64,000 nt of DNA. Source: Sedimentisphaerales bacterium (lineage in GTDB: Bacteria > Planctomycetota > Phycisphaerae > Sedimentisphaerales > Anaerohalosphaeraceae). Below the pieces are notes generated by a model, which was given only the letters and a program-made list of their open reading frames with translations, did not search any database and was not told where the DNA came from. The translations under genes were made by a program, and so were the position numbers. Positions within the stretch are counted from its first letter, which is position 1, and each line of letters starts with the position of its first letter. Positions 1-9,404 of the stretch are shown here, piece after piece. The stretch is from the NCBI GenBank assembly GCA_028282905.1, contig JANQGW010000061.1, positions 1-64,000 on the forward strand, written 5' to 3'.

Positions 1-251
1 GTATGCGACCGGTTGCCGAGAATGACCTCCTCGCCGCGGCCGCAGTGAACCATCACACTGATCAGGTTGGCCATTGTGCCGCTGGGCGTCAGCAACGCGG
101 CCTCTTTACCGGTCTTGGCCGCAGCCAGTTCTTCCAATTTAATCACCGTCGGGTCATCGCCCAAAACATCATCACCCAAAGGCGCCGAGGCCATTGCTTC
201 CAGCATCGCTTCGGTCGGCTGCGTCACCGTATCACTGCGTAAATCAATCAT
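1..251 (-). CDS. ltaE: Low-specificity L-threonine aldolase, N-terminal part
   Basis: The minus strand from an ATG at 251 reads [20 protein letters not shown], followed by [11 protein letters not shown] and [10 protein letters not shown]. These are the N-terminal signatures of the PLP-dependent threonine aldolase family, which cleaves L-threonine or allo-threonine to glycine and acetaldehyde. About 83 residues are visible; the C-terminus, with the PLP lysine, lies beyond the left edge. Fold-type I PLP enzymes of this kind are cytosolic. No neighbour in the window suggests a pathway partner. Identification is firm for the visible part. Confidence 0.9.
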   Translation of the reverse strand, partial: MIDLRSDTVTQPTEAMLEAMASAPLGDDVLGDDPTVIKLEELAAAKTGKEAALLTPSGTMANLISVMVHCGRGEEVILGNRSH

Positions 252-291
252 TGTTTCGCCTCATACCGTTTAGAAATTTACAAAATTGAAT

Positions 292-696
292 TCAAGATGA
301 TTTCTCTTGTTTCTTATTCTGATTTATTTGCTGTAATCGCTGCCTGTTCTGATAGGGCTTGACAAACAGTTCCTGGTCGCGTACGGGCAAAGCAGAAATA
401 TCGGCAAAGTATTTGTCGATAACACCCATTTTTTCCTGAAGTTTGTCGCAAGGGAAATCATCACATAGACCGCAGTTTGCGATTTTCTTTTCTTTTGCAC
501 ATATCTTGACTGTGCATTCGTCATCCCCGTCTTCAGGGCATCCCCGACAGCCTTTTAAAATACCAGAGTCAAGTTCGTGATTGAAATATATGACAAAGCC
601 GGCTTTGACTTCATCCTTGCCAATACGCTCGATGTTGTCTTTAAAGACGGTACAAAGATCACATCGGTATCCACATACTGCCAGTTTTTCTTTCAT
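292..696 (-). CDS. Cysteine-rich DUF3795-like protein
   Basis: A 134-residue protein starting MKEKLAVCGYRCDLC. Cysteine pairs follow in GCRGCPED, CTVKICAKE and NCGLCDDFPCDKL. This spacing is typical of DUF3795 proteins, small presumed metal-binding proteins without a known reaction. The start is supported by AAGGGG a few bases upstream on the coding strand. The C-terminal 20 residues are Gln/Asn/Lys-rich and probably disordered. No signal peptide or membrane segment is seen. Family recognition is from the cysteine pattern; function is unknown. Confidence 0.75.
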   Translation of the reverse strand: MKEKLAVCGYRCDLCTVFKDNIERIGKDEVKAGFVIYFNHELDSGILKGCRGCPEDGDDECTVKICAKEKKIANCGLCDDFPCDKLQEKMGVIDKYFADISALPVRDQELFVKPYQNRQRLQQINQNKKQEKSS

Positions 697-835
697 AATC
701 GGCCCCTTAACATAGAACTCGACAAACAGTATCCTCTTATGGTCTATTTTAACTTTCTGATTTCATACGTTTATGTACACTTTTAACGTGGGCATCACTG
801 TACTGCATCAATCATCTTCAAATGTTAACTCATAT

Positions 836-1282
836 TTATTCAAGTTTAGGCATATTAATTTGTTCAAAAACAGTTTGGGATTCAAAAGGTCCCAAGTCGA
901 AATGTGTTGTGGTGAATATCTGCCGGTCGTCATGATAGTCATTGACTTGGACACCGCGAATCGGAAATCGAATAACCGAATTTATGATGCGGTTGCCATG
1001 GGCGTTATCTAATGTGAAAAGATATTCGTGTTTTTTCGGAAACAAGGCCCATCCCAGATTAAGGCAGCCATTTTCATCCAACGTATATCGACCTTCATGA
1101 TCGGATGAACCGACGAGATGAATGGTTCCGTAAACAAGCGGCTGCCCGTTCTGCATAAAAATGACTTGATTGTGTCCAGCCTGGAACAGCAGTATAATTA
1201 TCACCGGTAGAAAAGCTAAGATGAGAATAGCAAACAGAAATCTCAGTTTGAGATACTGTTCTATTATCTTCATGCTCTTCAT
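836..1282 (-). CDS. Hypothetical single-pass membrane protein
   Basis: A 148-residue product with one strong hydrophobic segment at about residues 14-34 (FLFAILILAFLPVIIILLF). It is followed by a soluble, probably extracytoplasmic domain rich in beta-prone residues (GTIHLVGSSDHEGRYTLDEN). The soluble part has the look of a carboxypeptidase-regulatory-like beta sandwich, but I cannot confirm that. No Shine-Dalgarno is obvious before the ATG at 1282; an in-frame ATG three codons downstream is an alternative. It lies just downstream of hisD on the same strand. Function unknown. Confidence 0.55.
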   Translation of the reverse strand: MKSMKIIEQYLKLRFLFAILILAFLPVIIILLFQAGHNQVIFMQNGQPLVYGTIHLVGSSDHEGRYTLDENGCLNLGWALFPKKHEYLFTLDNAHGNRIINSVIRFPIRGVQVNDYHDDRQIFTTTHFDLGPFESQTVFEQINMPKLE

Positions 1283-1318
1283 GGTTTATTATCCGTGCTA
1301 ATCTGCAAAATCTGCGGT

Positions 1319-2617
1319 TCACTCCACTCGTTTCTGGACGCTTTTGGCGTGGGCGTCGAGGCCTTCGGTCATCGCCAGTCGGACGATGTCGTCGGCGGCG
1401 TCGGTCAGCTGCTGTTGGCTGTATTCGATGATACTGGTTGATTTGACAAAGTCATTGCTGGTAACAGCGCTGAAATATTTACTGGTCTGGCGCGTTGGCA
1501 GCGTATGACTCGGCCCGGCCCAGTAGTCGCCAACGGCGACCGGCGTGTAAGGTCCGATGAACATCGCACCGGCATTAACCAGCCGTTCTGAAATCGCCTT
1601 ACTATCGGCGCCGCACTGAACCTGCAAGTGTTCGGCGGCAAAGTCATTGGCAAAGGCGATAACGCTGTCCATGTCATCGCATACTACGATCCCGCTGTAA
1701 GCAGCCAGGCATTCGGCGGTCGCTTTGGCGCGGTCGAGCTGGGCGCACTGCGTCTCCAACTCTGCCAGCACTTTGCGGGCGAAATCTTCACTGTCGGTAA
1801 CGACAATGCCGGCGCCGGGGTTGTGTTCGGCCTGGCTGAGCATATCAGCAGCCACCCACGCGGGATTTGCCGCGTCGTTGGCGACGATCAGCACATCGCT
1901 CGGCCCGGCGAATGAATCCATATCGACCAGCCCGAAGCATTCCTTTTTGGCAAGCTGCACCACATCGTGGCCGGGGCCGACGATTTTATCGACTTTGGCA
2001 ATCGTCTCGGTGCCCCACGCCAGTGCTGCGACAGCTTGTGCGCCGCCGAGGCGGTAAACCTCGGTAATTCCCAATTCATAGCACAATCCCAGGATCACCG
2101 GGTGAATACTGCTTTCATATCGCGGCGGACTGAGGACTACTAGCTCTTTAACACCGGCAACCTGCGCGGGCACAGCCGTCATGATGACCGTACTCGGCAG
2201 CGGAGCACTGGCCCCCGGAATACACAGGGCCACACGTTTCAGCGGGGCATAGCGAATACCGGAGTGTGTATTTTTACTTCCGATAAAAATTTCGGATTGA
2301 TAGGCCCTTACATTGGCAATCGACTTTCGCAGAGCCGTCAGCAGGTTCGCATCCAACTGCTCGTGCGCGGCTTTGAGGTCTTCGGCTGGCACACGAAACT
2401 GCACCGGAGTCAATGCCGTCCGGTCAAATTTCTCGGTATATTCGGCCACGGCCGCGTCGCCGCGGTCAGCTACATCGGCCACGATCCCGCGAACGGTTTC
2501 GGCCAACTCGCCGTGTGTTTTCAGATATTCCGCCATCGAATGCTCAGTGCGAAGCCGCTGCATCCGAGGGCTGTCAACATCGCCTGCACAAATCAGTAAA
2601 TCATCAAACTTTACCAA
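1319..2617 (-). CDS. hisD: Histidinol dehydrogenase
   Basis: A 432-residue protein of normal family length. It catalyses the last two steps of histidine synthesis, the NAD-dependent oxidation of L-histidinol to L-histidine, using Zn2+. Recognisable blocks are the segment LCIPGASAPLPSTVIMTAVP, the VYRLGGAQAVAALAWGT region, KIVGPGHDVVQLAKK and DMDSFAGPSDVLIVAN, then LSQAEHNPGA and GPSHTLPT. The reading frame begins with TTG at 2617, preceded by AAGGG, so a TTG start is likely. No other his gene lies nearby, so the pathway is dispersed in this genome. A dispersed repeat lies just upstream. Confidence 0.95.
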   Translation of the reverse strand: MVKFDDLLICAGDVDSPRMQRLRTEHSMAEYLKTHGELAETVRGIVADVADRGDAAVAEYTEKFDRTALTPVQFRVPAEDLKAAHEQLDANLLTALRKSIANVRAYQSEIFIGSKNTHSGIRYAPLKRVALCIPGASAPLPSTVIMTAVPAQVAGVKELVVLSPPRYESSIHPVILGLCYELGITEVYRLGGAQAVAALAWGTETIAKVDKIVGPGHDVVQLAKKECFGLVDMDSFAGPSDVLIVANDAANPAWVAADMLSQAEHNPGAGIVVTDSEDFARKVLAELETQCAQLDRAKATAECLAAYSGIVVCDDMDSVIAFANDFAAEHLQVQCGADSKAISERLVNAGAMFIGPYTPVAVGDYWAGPSHTLPTRQTSKYFSAVTSNDFVKSTSIIEYSQQQLTDAADDIVRLAMTEGLDAHAKSVQKRVE

Positions 2618-2645
2618 CGTTATACCCTTAAAATTTTACTTTCCG

Positions 2646-2715
2646 TGTCACCCCGGCCTCCGAGCCGGGGTCCAGTGCGTTACTGTCTGGATGCCGGCTC
2701 AAGCCCGGCATGACA
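2646..2715. repeat. Dispersed intergenic inverted repeat (TGTCA...TGACA type)
   Basis: About 70 bp bounded by TGTCA and TGACA. It contains two GC-rich inner hairpins (CCCCGGCCTCCGAGCCGGGG and GCCGGCTCAAGCCCGGC). Very similar copies lie at 50081-50167 and 26660-26728; related ones lie at 13814-13880 and 25961-26026. This is the common REP-like intergenic element whose translations read like PGLRAGVQ. It sits in the hisD upstream region. Confidence 0.8.
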
Positions 2716-2798
2716 ATAATATTTGACACTCATTAACAACTCTACTATTTCAAAGTTTAATAATCCGTGAAATCTGTGTAATCTGTGGACCCTAAAAA

Positions 2799-3581
2799 CT
2801 ACGGCGTGAAGTTGCCGTGCGTATAGGTCCTCGAGGCTCGCCGCAGCAGGATATACTGACGTCCCTTATATTCCGTTACCAAGCCCGAAACACTATACCG
2901 CTGACGGCCCGGTGCCTGCTGCATTTTCCGCTCGGCACTTTTCAGCGGACCACACGGCAGCAGCCGGTATTGGCTTCGGTCAATCTTACGGCCGAACGCG
3001 TCCGGCTGGAAAAATTTCAGCTTGCCTTCCTGTTTAAGATATCCCGATCTACCGATCAGGTTGACATCGCCGGTCACTTTTGCCAACTGCCGGAATTTAT
3101 CCAGGTCCGGCGTTTTAGTCTCCTTGATTTGGTTAAGAATATCAGCGGGGATAATTGAGTCATCATCGTCGCCGTTATCGTCACTTCCATTTTCTTCGGT
3201 GTTGTTGTCCTCGGTCTCGGCGGGCTGCGCCTTGACTGGCAGAAAGAATACGCTGTAAAGATAGTTGTGCTTGTCATAGGCGGTAAACAGCGCCCACAGC
3301 CGCACTTCGATCTCAGTCTCTTCACCGGCCATCGTCGTGATCTGCTCCAGTACCGAACACGGCAGCAAACTGATTGTCTGCCCCGCCGGCCAGGTGATCT
3401 TATCGGTCAGAGCCGTCGCCTCGGACGGCACAAACTGCCATACATCGACTTTATCCACCTTGCGAACGACGCCTTCAACGCCATCCAGCAAAAGCCCCTC
3501 GTCAATAACCGTCCCGGCCAAGCTCACGGATATCGCAATCATTACGGTAACCAACAAAACGATCTTTTTTATTGTGTTCAT
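2799..3581 (-). CDS. Secreted hypothetical protein
   Basis: A 260-residue protein with a typical signal peptide (MNTIKKIVLLVTVMIAISVSLAG, cleavage likely soon after residue 22). The mature part has an acidic low-complexity linker near residues 120-145 (ETEDNNTEENGSDDNGDDDD). The linker separates an N-terminal domain from a C-terminal domain rich in Arg and Tyr. The ATG at 3581 overlaps the stop of the upstream LOG-family gene by 4 bases (ATGA), so the two are translationally coupled. No family recognised; an envelope or exported protein is inferred only from the signal peptide. Confidence 0.7.
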   Translation of the reverse strand: MNTIKKIVLLVTVMIAISVSLAGTVIDEGLLLDGVEGVVRKVDKVDVWQFVPSEATALTDKITWPAGQTISLLPCSVLEQITTMAGEETEIEVRLWALFTAYDKHNYLYSVFFLPVKAQPAETEDNNTEENGSDDNGDDDDSIIPADILNQIKETKTPDLDKFRQLAKVTGDVNLIGRSGYLKQEGKLKFFQPDAFGRKIDRSQYRLLPCGPLKSAERKMQQAPGRQRYSVSGLVTEYKGRQYILLRRASRTYTHGNFTP

Positions 3582-4117
3582 AATCCCCTGTCTTTCAATA
3601 ATTCGATTGCTTCTTCGGCGGTGTCGGCCTGCTCAACGTGCAGGACGCTGTCGGCATCTGCTGCGGCCATCATGTTGATTAGTGGTCGCCAGAAGTCGCC
3701 CACCAGTATAATCGGTTTGTCGGCTCCGGCAAAGCCTTTATTTTTGTGTTCCCAGACATCCGCCAGTTCCAACAGTGTACCCGTCCCGCCCGGCAGGACA
3801 ATATACGCCTCGCCCAGTTCGATCAGCTTGCCCAGTCGCTCATTCAGGCCGTCGGTACTGATTTCTTCGATCACATACTCATTGGCCTTGCCGCGTTTAA
3901 ACGCCGTGCAGGTCACGCCAATCACATGTCCACCGGCGGCGGCAGCACCTTTAGCCGCCGCCAGCATCGTCCCGCCGTAACCGCCATTGGCAACGGCATA
4001 TCCATTTTCAGCCAGCAGCCGCCCGACAGATTCCGCCAACTCAAACACCGAATCGCCTTCAGACGCTTTACTGGTACCAAAAACCGTAACTGTTTTTGTT
4101 TCGTTTTCTTTTGCCAC
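3578..4117 (-). CDS. LOG-family protein (lysine-decarboxylase-like fold)
   Basis: A 179-residue Rossmann-like protein. It has the family signature PGGTGTLLELADVWEHKNKG and an N-terminal GGYGGTMLAAAKGA nucleotide-binding-type loop. It resembles the TIGR00725/LOG group. Plant and some bacterial members are cytokinin nucleotide phosphoribohydrolases, but many bacterial relatives have no assigned substrate. A nucleoside monophosphate hydrolase role is therefore only possible. It is the first gene of a two-gene unit with the secreted protein downstream (4-base overlap). Confidence 0.8.
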   Translation of the reverse strand: MAKENETKTVTVFGTSKASEGDSVFELAESVGRLLAENGYAVANGGYGGTMLAAAKGAAAAGGHVIGVTCTAFKRGKANEYVIEEISTDGLNERLGKLIELGEAYIVLPGGTGTLLELADVWEHKNKGFAGADKPIILVGDFWRPLINMMAAADADSVLHVEQADTAEEAIELLKDRGL

Positions 4118-4147
4118 AGATTCACACAGATTATCACTGATTTTTCA

Positions 4148-4621
4148 TTACTCAATTTCAGACTTCATTTTTCCGCCTATTGCCAATAAAAATGCTGTAA
4201 TATCATTCGATCTTCTATCATTTAAAAACTTTTGACTTGTTGTTATTACCCAGCCATTTTGGTGGCTATTTGAAACTCCGTATTCTTTTGCAACTTCTAC
4301 AGGGACTTCAATTGCTTTTATAACAACTCCTCCTTCATCAAAGAGAATAACAACCAAAAAATCAAAATCCCAAGATCTAATGACGTTCAATTGAGTTGAT
4401 TGTGTTCTTTTTATTTTCCTAGATTTTACTTGATACAAACTACCATCGACTGTCTCTATGTCTGCACAAGAACCAGAGATTTCTAAAAGTCTTCCGCCAT
4501 AATGTTTGCGAGCTAAGTATTCTGCATATTCTCCAACAATATTGCTAGTTCTACCCAATGCAATACTAAGTTTATTTGAATATTCATTGAATTTAAACCA
4601 CAGTTCTCTAATATCTTCCAT
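4148..4621 (-). CDS. Possible PD-(D/E)XK-fold protein of unknown role
   Basis: A 157-residue protein, visibly more AT-rich than its neighbours. Residues around 27-80 read GEYAEYLARKHYGG, then SCADIETVDGSLYQVKSRK. The E, D and QVK spacing resembles the E...D...(E/Q)XK core of restriction-endonuclease-like folds (DUF6998-like). The C-terminal half shows a beta-rich pattern (FDFLVVILFDEGG). It lies alone between the LOG gene and aconitase on the same strand, with no methylase or partner nearby. A degraded or stand-alone nuclease-like protein acquired by transfer is one reading; activity cannot be judged. Confidence 0.55.
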   Translation of the reverse strand: MEDIRELWFKFNEYSNKLSIALGRTSNIVGEYAEYLARKHYGGRLLEISGSCADIETVDGSLYQVKSRKIKRTQSTQLNVIRSWDFDFLVVILFDEGGVVIKAIEVPVEVAKEYGVSNSHQNGWVITTSQKFLNDRRSNDITAFLLAIGGKMKSEIE

Positions 4622-4667
4622 TACATTGCTCGATCAACTTCTTGTGTAGTCCAAAATGTTAGAGTTA

Positions 4668-6641
4668 CTATTTGCCGGCTTTTTTGCGAGTGTAGGCTAA
4701 CAGGCCGCCTGCCAGCAGGATATCCCGGTCGCGGGCCGACAGGTTCAGCTTGCCGGTGAACTCAAAGCCGCCGGTTTTGTTTTTCAGCGTCACCGAATCC
4801 TTATTTTCAATCGCTTCGACCAGATCGGCAATTTCGATTTCATCATCGGCGCCGATCTTGTCGTAGTCAGCCGGGTTGTCAAACTCAATCGGTACAATGC
4901 AGAAGTTAATCAGGTTGGCCTTGTGAATCCGCTCAATGGCCTTGGCGATTACCACGCGGACGCCGAGATACATCGGGCACAGCGCCGCATGTTCCCGGCT
5001 GGAGCCTTGACCATAGCTGTCACCGCCCACGACAATACCGCCAATGCCGTCTTTTTTCAGTGCCAGTCCGCGTTCGGCAAAGGTCGGCTGGATTTCCTCG
5101 TTGAAGCAGTTAAAGACATATTTACTGTATTCCGGCACATTCGAGCGATATTTTAAAAACGCCCCCGCGGGCATAATATGGTCGGTGGTAATCTTGTCAC
5201 CGCACTTGAGCAGCACTTTACCGTTCAGCGTTTCCGGCAGTTGTTTTGGCGATTCAGGTACCACAATCGTCGGGCCGCGAAGGACTTCGACCTTGCTTGA
5301 CTCCTCAAAAGGCGCGGGCTGTTCGATCATGCTGTCATCGATCAGGAAATCCTTCGGCATCTTGATCGTCGGGTACTTAATGCCCATCAAGTTTTTCAGA
5401 TCACGCGGATCAGTAATCTCGCCCATGATAGCCGAGGCGACCGCCGTTTCCGGGCTGACGAGATAGGCCTGATCGCCCTTGGTGCCGGTTCGACCTGCGA
5501 AATTCCGGTTAAATGTCCGCAGTGTCACCGTTCCGTCAGCAGGCGAAAACCCCTGGCCAATGCATGGCCCGCAGCCGGACTCGACGATACGGGCGCCTGC
5601 GGCGATCAAATTGGCCATGCCGCCGTTTTCAGCCAGCATCTGTAAGACTTGCTTGCTGCCCGGGGCAATGCCCAGTTCGACCATCGGATCAATCTTGCGG
5701 CCTTTAAATGTATCGGCGGCCATCATCATATCCATATAGCTGGAGTTGGTGCAGCTTCCGATGACCACCTGGTTGACCTTGCGGCCGGCGATCTCGGAAA
5801 TCGGCAGAATATTGTCCGGCGATGACGGGCAGGCCGCCATCGGCTCCAGTGTGGACAGGTCAATCTGAATCACGCGGTCATATTTCGCACCCGCGTCAGC
5901 ACTCATCGGCTCATATACATCGTCCCGGCCCTGTGCAGCCAGAAAATCCTCAGTCATCTCGTCACTGGGGAAGACACTGCATGTAACGCCCAGTTCGGCG
6001 CCCATATTGGTAATCGTCGCCCGCTGCGGCACGGTCAGCGTCTCAACGCCGTCGCCGAAATACTCCACCACACAGCCGACATTGCCCTTGGTCGTCAAAA
6101 TGCTCAGCAGTTTCAAAATCACGTCTTTGCTGGCGACCCAGTCGGTCAGTTTACCGGTCAGCTCTACGCCAATCACCTTGGGGCAGGTCATATAGAAAGG
6201 CCCGCCGCCCATGGCGACCGCGACATCCATGCCGCCGGCGCCGATCGCCAGCATGCCGATACCGCCGCCGGTGGGCGTGTGGCTGTCACTGCCGAGCAGT
6301 GTCGCGCCGGGCCGGCCAAAGCGTTCCAAATGTACTTGGTGGCAAATGCCGTTGCCGGGCCGCGAGTGCAAAGCGCCGGTTTTCGACGCGATCGTTTGCA
6401 GATATAGGTGGTCATTATGGTTTTCCGGCCCAAACTGGCTCATATTATGATCGACATAGCTGACCGACAATTCGGTCTGCACGCGGGCGGTGCCCATCGA
6501 TTCAAACAGCAAAAACGCCGTCGTACCGGTCGCGTCCTGCGTGAGCGTCTGGTCAATGCGGATGCCAATGGGCTGACCCGCTATCAGTTCGCCTTCGAGC
6601 AGGTGCTTTTCCAGAATTTTATAGGTGAGTGTCTGTGCCAT
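4668..6641 (-). CDS. Aconitate hydratase, short (Aquifex-type) form
   Basis: A 657-residue aconitase that isomerises citrate to isocitrate through a [4Fe-4S] cluster in the cytosol. Cluster cysteines are in VVIGSCTNSSYMDM and in ESGCGPCIGQGF. Substrate-binding blocks include LLGSDSHTPTGGG near residue 115 and the swivel-domain motif GDSYGQGSSREHAAL in the C-terminal part. The length is much below the roughly 900 residues of AcnA and matches the short bacterial TIGR01342-type subfamily. The ATG at 6641 is preceded by GAGGA. It is a single-gene unit, divergent from the GH94 gene. Confidence 0.95.
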   Translation of the reverse strand: MAQTLTYKILEKHLLEGELIAGQPIGIRIDQTLTQDATGTTAFLLFESMGTARVQTELSVSYVDHNMSQFGPENHNDHLYLQTIASKTGALHSRPGNGICHQVHLERFGRPGATLLGSDSHTPTGGGIGMLAIGAGGMDVAVAMGGGPFYMTCPKVIGVELTGKLTDWVASKDVILKLLSILTTKGNVGCVVEYFGDGVETLTVPQRATITNMGAELGVTCSVFPSDEMTEDFLAAQGRDDVYEPMSADAGAKYDRVIQIDLSTLEPMAACPSSPDNILPISEIAGRKVNQVVIGSCTNSSYMDMMMAADTFKGRKIDPMVELGIAPGSKQVLQMLAENGGMANLIAAGARIVESGCGPCIGQGFSPADGTVTLRTFNRNFAGRTGTKGDQAYLVSPETAVASAIMGEITDPRDLKNLMGIKYPTIKMPKDFLIDDSMIEQPAPFEESSKVEVLRGPTIVVPESPKQLPETLNGKVLLKCGDKITTDHIMPAGAFLKYRSNVPEYSKYVFNCFNEEIQPTFAERGLALKKDGIGGIVVGGDSYGQGSSREHAALCPMYLGVRVVIAKAIERIHKANLINFCIVPIEFDNPADYDKIGADDEIEIADLVEAIENKDSVTLKNKTGGFEFTGKLNLSARDRDILLAGGLLAYTRKKAGK

Positions 6642-6872
6642 AATGTCCTCATATTTGCTTATTTTCGCTTCATTTTTGATCTTGAGAGCCTATATTTACC
6701 ATAAAAACGCCCAAAACACAAGGTATTTGCCCGCAAACCGCCTCCTCGGACTGAAGCAAGAAGTAAACGCCTAAAATGCCGTGAAAGAGGATTGTTTTTT
6801 CGCAGGGGCGGTTTATAATCTCGTTTTTGCCGGGATGGTTGAAATAACGATAACTTGTTTGGGAAAAGACAG

Positions 6873-9269
6873 ATGCGATACGGCTATTTTGATAACGAAA
6901 ACCGCGAATATGTGATTGACCGCTGCGATGTGCCGGTCTCGTTTACGAATTACCTGGGGCTGGAGCGGATGTGTACGGTCATCAGCCATAACGCCGGCGG
7001 CTATTCGTTCAACGGCTCACCCGAGCACAACCGCATCACCCGGTTTCGCCCGAACGCGGTGCTGCTGGACCGACCAGGCCATTATGTTTATCTGCGCGAC
7101 GATGACACCGGCAAGTACTGGTCCGTATCTTGGCAGCCGGTCGGTGTTGACCTGAAAAAGGCCAAATATACCTGCCGACATGGCCTGTCTTACTCGAAAT
7201 ATGAATGCAAATACAACGGCATTAACGCTGAGAAGACGCTATTTATTCCGCTGGGCGATGATGTCGAGTTGTGGGATGTCAAGATCACCAACACCGGCAA
7301 GAAAAAACGCACGATCAGCCTGTTTTCCTATGTGGAGTTCTCGCTGCACCAGATTGGTCTGGATAATCAGGACTTCCAGATGGGGCTGTATGCCAGTGGT
7401 TCCAGCTATAAAGACGGCATCATTGATTACACGTTTTTCTATCACCCGGATATGCATCACTTCATGACCAGCGATGTCGCACCGGACAGTTTCGATTGTG
7501 TGCGGGACACGTTTATCGGTGATTACCGCAATGAATCCAACCCGGCGGCGGTCGAGGCCGGCCAATGTTCCGGCAGCAGCAAACTCGGTGGTAATCACTG
7601 CGGCTCACTGCACAAGCAGTTTGAAATTGCCCCGGGCCAGACAATTCGCACGATCTTCATGCTCGGCGTCGGCGATGTCAAGCAAGGTCGCAAAATTCGC
7701 CGCAAGTATGCCAAACACGTCGCGGTAGATAAGGCGTTTGATAAGCTCAAGAGTTATTGGGACGAAAGACTGTCACGCTATCAGTGCTGTAGTCCCGACG
7801 AAGATACCAATACCATGCTGAATACCTGGACGCCGTATCAGGCATCGACCTGTACCGTCTGGTCGCGGTTTGCCTCGTTTATCGAAGTAGGCGGCCGGAC
7901 CGGCCTGGGCTATCGGGATACCGCGCAGGATACGATCAGCACGGCCTATCTGCAGCCGGAAAAGAGTAAACAGCGGCTCATCGAGCTGATGCGGGCGCAG
8001 ACGCGGGTCGGCTTCGGTCTGCACCTGTTCGACCCGGCCATGATGGACGATAGCGGTGCAGCCAAGGCGAATCTGCCGACTGTTTTGTTAGCCGGTGAAT
8101 CAGACAGCGGCGTGACCATTCCGAAGCTCAAGGATGTTTGCTCCGACGACGCACTCTGGCTGGTCGCAGCGGTCTGTGAATATGTCAAAGAAACCGGCGA
8201 CGTCGATTTCCTCGACTGCGAAGTACCGTTTGCTGACAAGGGAAGCGCAACAGTTTACAATCATCTGAAAAAAGCTCTCGATTTTTCCGCCAAGCAGGTC
8301 GCCGACAATGGCATCTGCCACGGATTGCGGGCCGACTGGAACGACTGCATCAATCTCAAGGGCGGCCAGTCCTCGATGGTTACATTTATGCACTACTGGG
8401 CATTGAATCTGTTTATCGAAGCCGCGGAATTTCTCGGCCGCAAGGCGGATGTACGAAAATACCAGGCGGCCGCTGAAAAGGTTCAAAAAGCCGCGACCCA
8501 ACACCTCTGGGACGGCAAGTGGTACTTACGCGGCTTTACCGCCGAAGGCCGCAAGATCGGCACCGCCGGCGACAAACAGGGCAAGCTGTTTTTAAACGCC
8601 CAGAGCTGGGCGGTCATGAGCGGTTTAAGCAATGACGACAAAGCCGTCAAGGCGATGGACGCGGTTCACAGTAAATTATTTGACAAATACGGCCTGCATC
8701 TGCTGTGGCCGGCCTATTCCAAGCCGGATGACGGCGTCGGTTTTGTTACGCGGGTTTACAAAGGTGTTAAGGAAAATGCCTCTATCTTTTCGCACCCGAA
8801 CCCGTGGGCAGTCATCGCCGAGTGCATGCTCGGCCGCGGCGACCGGGCATTTGAATACTACATGTCGATGCTGCCGGCGGCACAAAACGACATTATGGAA
8901 ATTCGCCGGGCCGAACCGTATTCATATTGTCAGTTCATCATGGGCAAAGACCACACCGATCACGGCCAGGCACGCCACCCGTGGCTGACGGGATCGGCCG
9001 GCTGGTTCTATACCGCCGCGACCCGGTGGATTCTCGGCATCCGCCCCGGTTTCGATGGACTGGAAGTCGACCCGTGCATTCCGAAAGGCTGGAAAAAATT
9101 CTCAATCGTGCGCAAGTGGCGACAGGCCACATTCAACATCACGATCAAAAACCCGAAAGGCGTTTCCAAAGGCGTCCAGTCTATCACCCTCAACGGCGAA
9201 GCCATCACCGGACAAATCCCAGTCCAACCAGCCGGAAGTGTAAACGAAGTAGAAATCGTCATGGGGTGA
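6873..9269 (+). CDS. chbP: GH94 phosphorylase, N,N'-diacetylchitobiose phosphorylase-like
   Basis: A 798-residue cytoplasmic GH94 enzyme with no signal peptide. It starts at MRYGYFDNENREYVIDR; a TTG 18 bases earlier is less likely because GGGAAAAG fits the ATG. Motifs remembered from Vibrio chitobiose phosphorylase are present: CTVISHNAGGYSF, RPGHYVYLRDDD, SRFASFIEVGGRTGLGYRD and the catalytic-acid block GLRADWNDC (Asp near residue 491). Such enzymes split GlcNAc-beta-1,4-GlcNAc with phosphate to GlcNAc-1-P and GlcNAc. Cellobiose phosphorylase is the alternative, but the wording of the motifs favours the chitobiose group. It converges with the alpha-mannosidase gene across a strong hairpin. 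Confidence 0.88.
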   Translation: MRYGYFDNENREYVIDRCDVPVSFTNYLGLERMCTVISHNAGGYSFNGSPEHNRITRFRPNAVLLDRPGHYVYLRDDDTGKYWSVSWQPVGVDLKKAKYTCRHGLSYSKYECKYNGINAEKTLFIPLGDDVELWDVKITNTGKKKRTISLFSYVEFSLHQIGLDNQDFQMGLYASGSSYKDGIIDYTFFYHPDMHHFMTSDVAPDSFDCVRDTFIGDYRNESNPAAVEAGQCSGSSKLGGNHCGSLHKQFEIAPGQTIRTIFMLGVGDVKQGRKIRRKYAKHVAVDKAFDKLKSYWDERLSRYQCCSPDEDTNTMLNTWTPYQASTCTVWSRFASFIEVGGRTGLGYRDTAQDTISTAYLQPEKSKQRLIELMRAQTRVGFGLHLFDPAMMDDSGAAKANLPTVLLAGESDSGVTIPKLKDVCSDDALWLVAAVCEYVKETGDVDFLDCEVPFADKGSATVYNHLKKALDFSAKQVADNGICHGLRADWNDCINLKGGQSSMVTFMHYWALNLFIEAAEFLGRKADVRKYQAAAEKVQKAATQHLWDGKWYLRGFTAEGRKIGTAGDKQGKLFLNAQSWAVMSGLSNDDKAVKAMDAVHSKLFDKYGLHLLWPAYSKPDDGVGFVTRVYKGVKENASIFSHPNPWAVIAECMLGRGDRAFEYYMSMLPAAQNDIMEIRRAEPYSYCQFIMGKDHTDHGQARHPWLTGSAGWFYTAATRWILGIRPGFDGLEVDPCIPKGWKKFSIVRKWRQATFNITIKNPKGVSKGVQSITLNGEAITGQIPVQPAGSVNEVEIVMG

Positions 9270-9347
9270 TATTGTAATAACAAACGCTCGAAAACTACCT
9301 TGCCGCTCTTGACCCGGCATCCAAAACACGACGAAAAGAACATATAA

Positions 9348-9381
9348 AAAGGCATCCCCTTATCAATAAGAGGATGCCTTT
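9348..9381. terminator. Bidirectional terminator between GH94 and GH38 genes
   Basis: Near-perfect hairpin: AAAGGCATCC-c-CTTAT, loop CA, ATAAG-a-GGATGCCTTT. It has 15 base pairs with one mismatch, A-rich on the left and T-rich on the right. It lies between two convergent genes and fits a terminator for both. Confidence 0.85.
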
Positions 9382-9404
9382 ATTATTTGATAAACAACTG
9401 CAGC

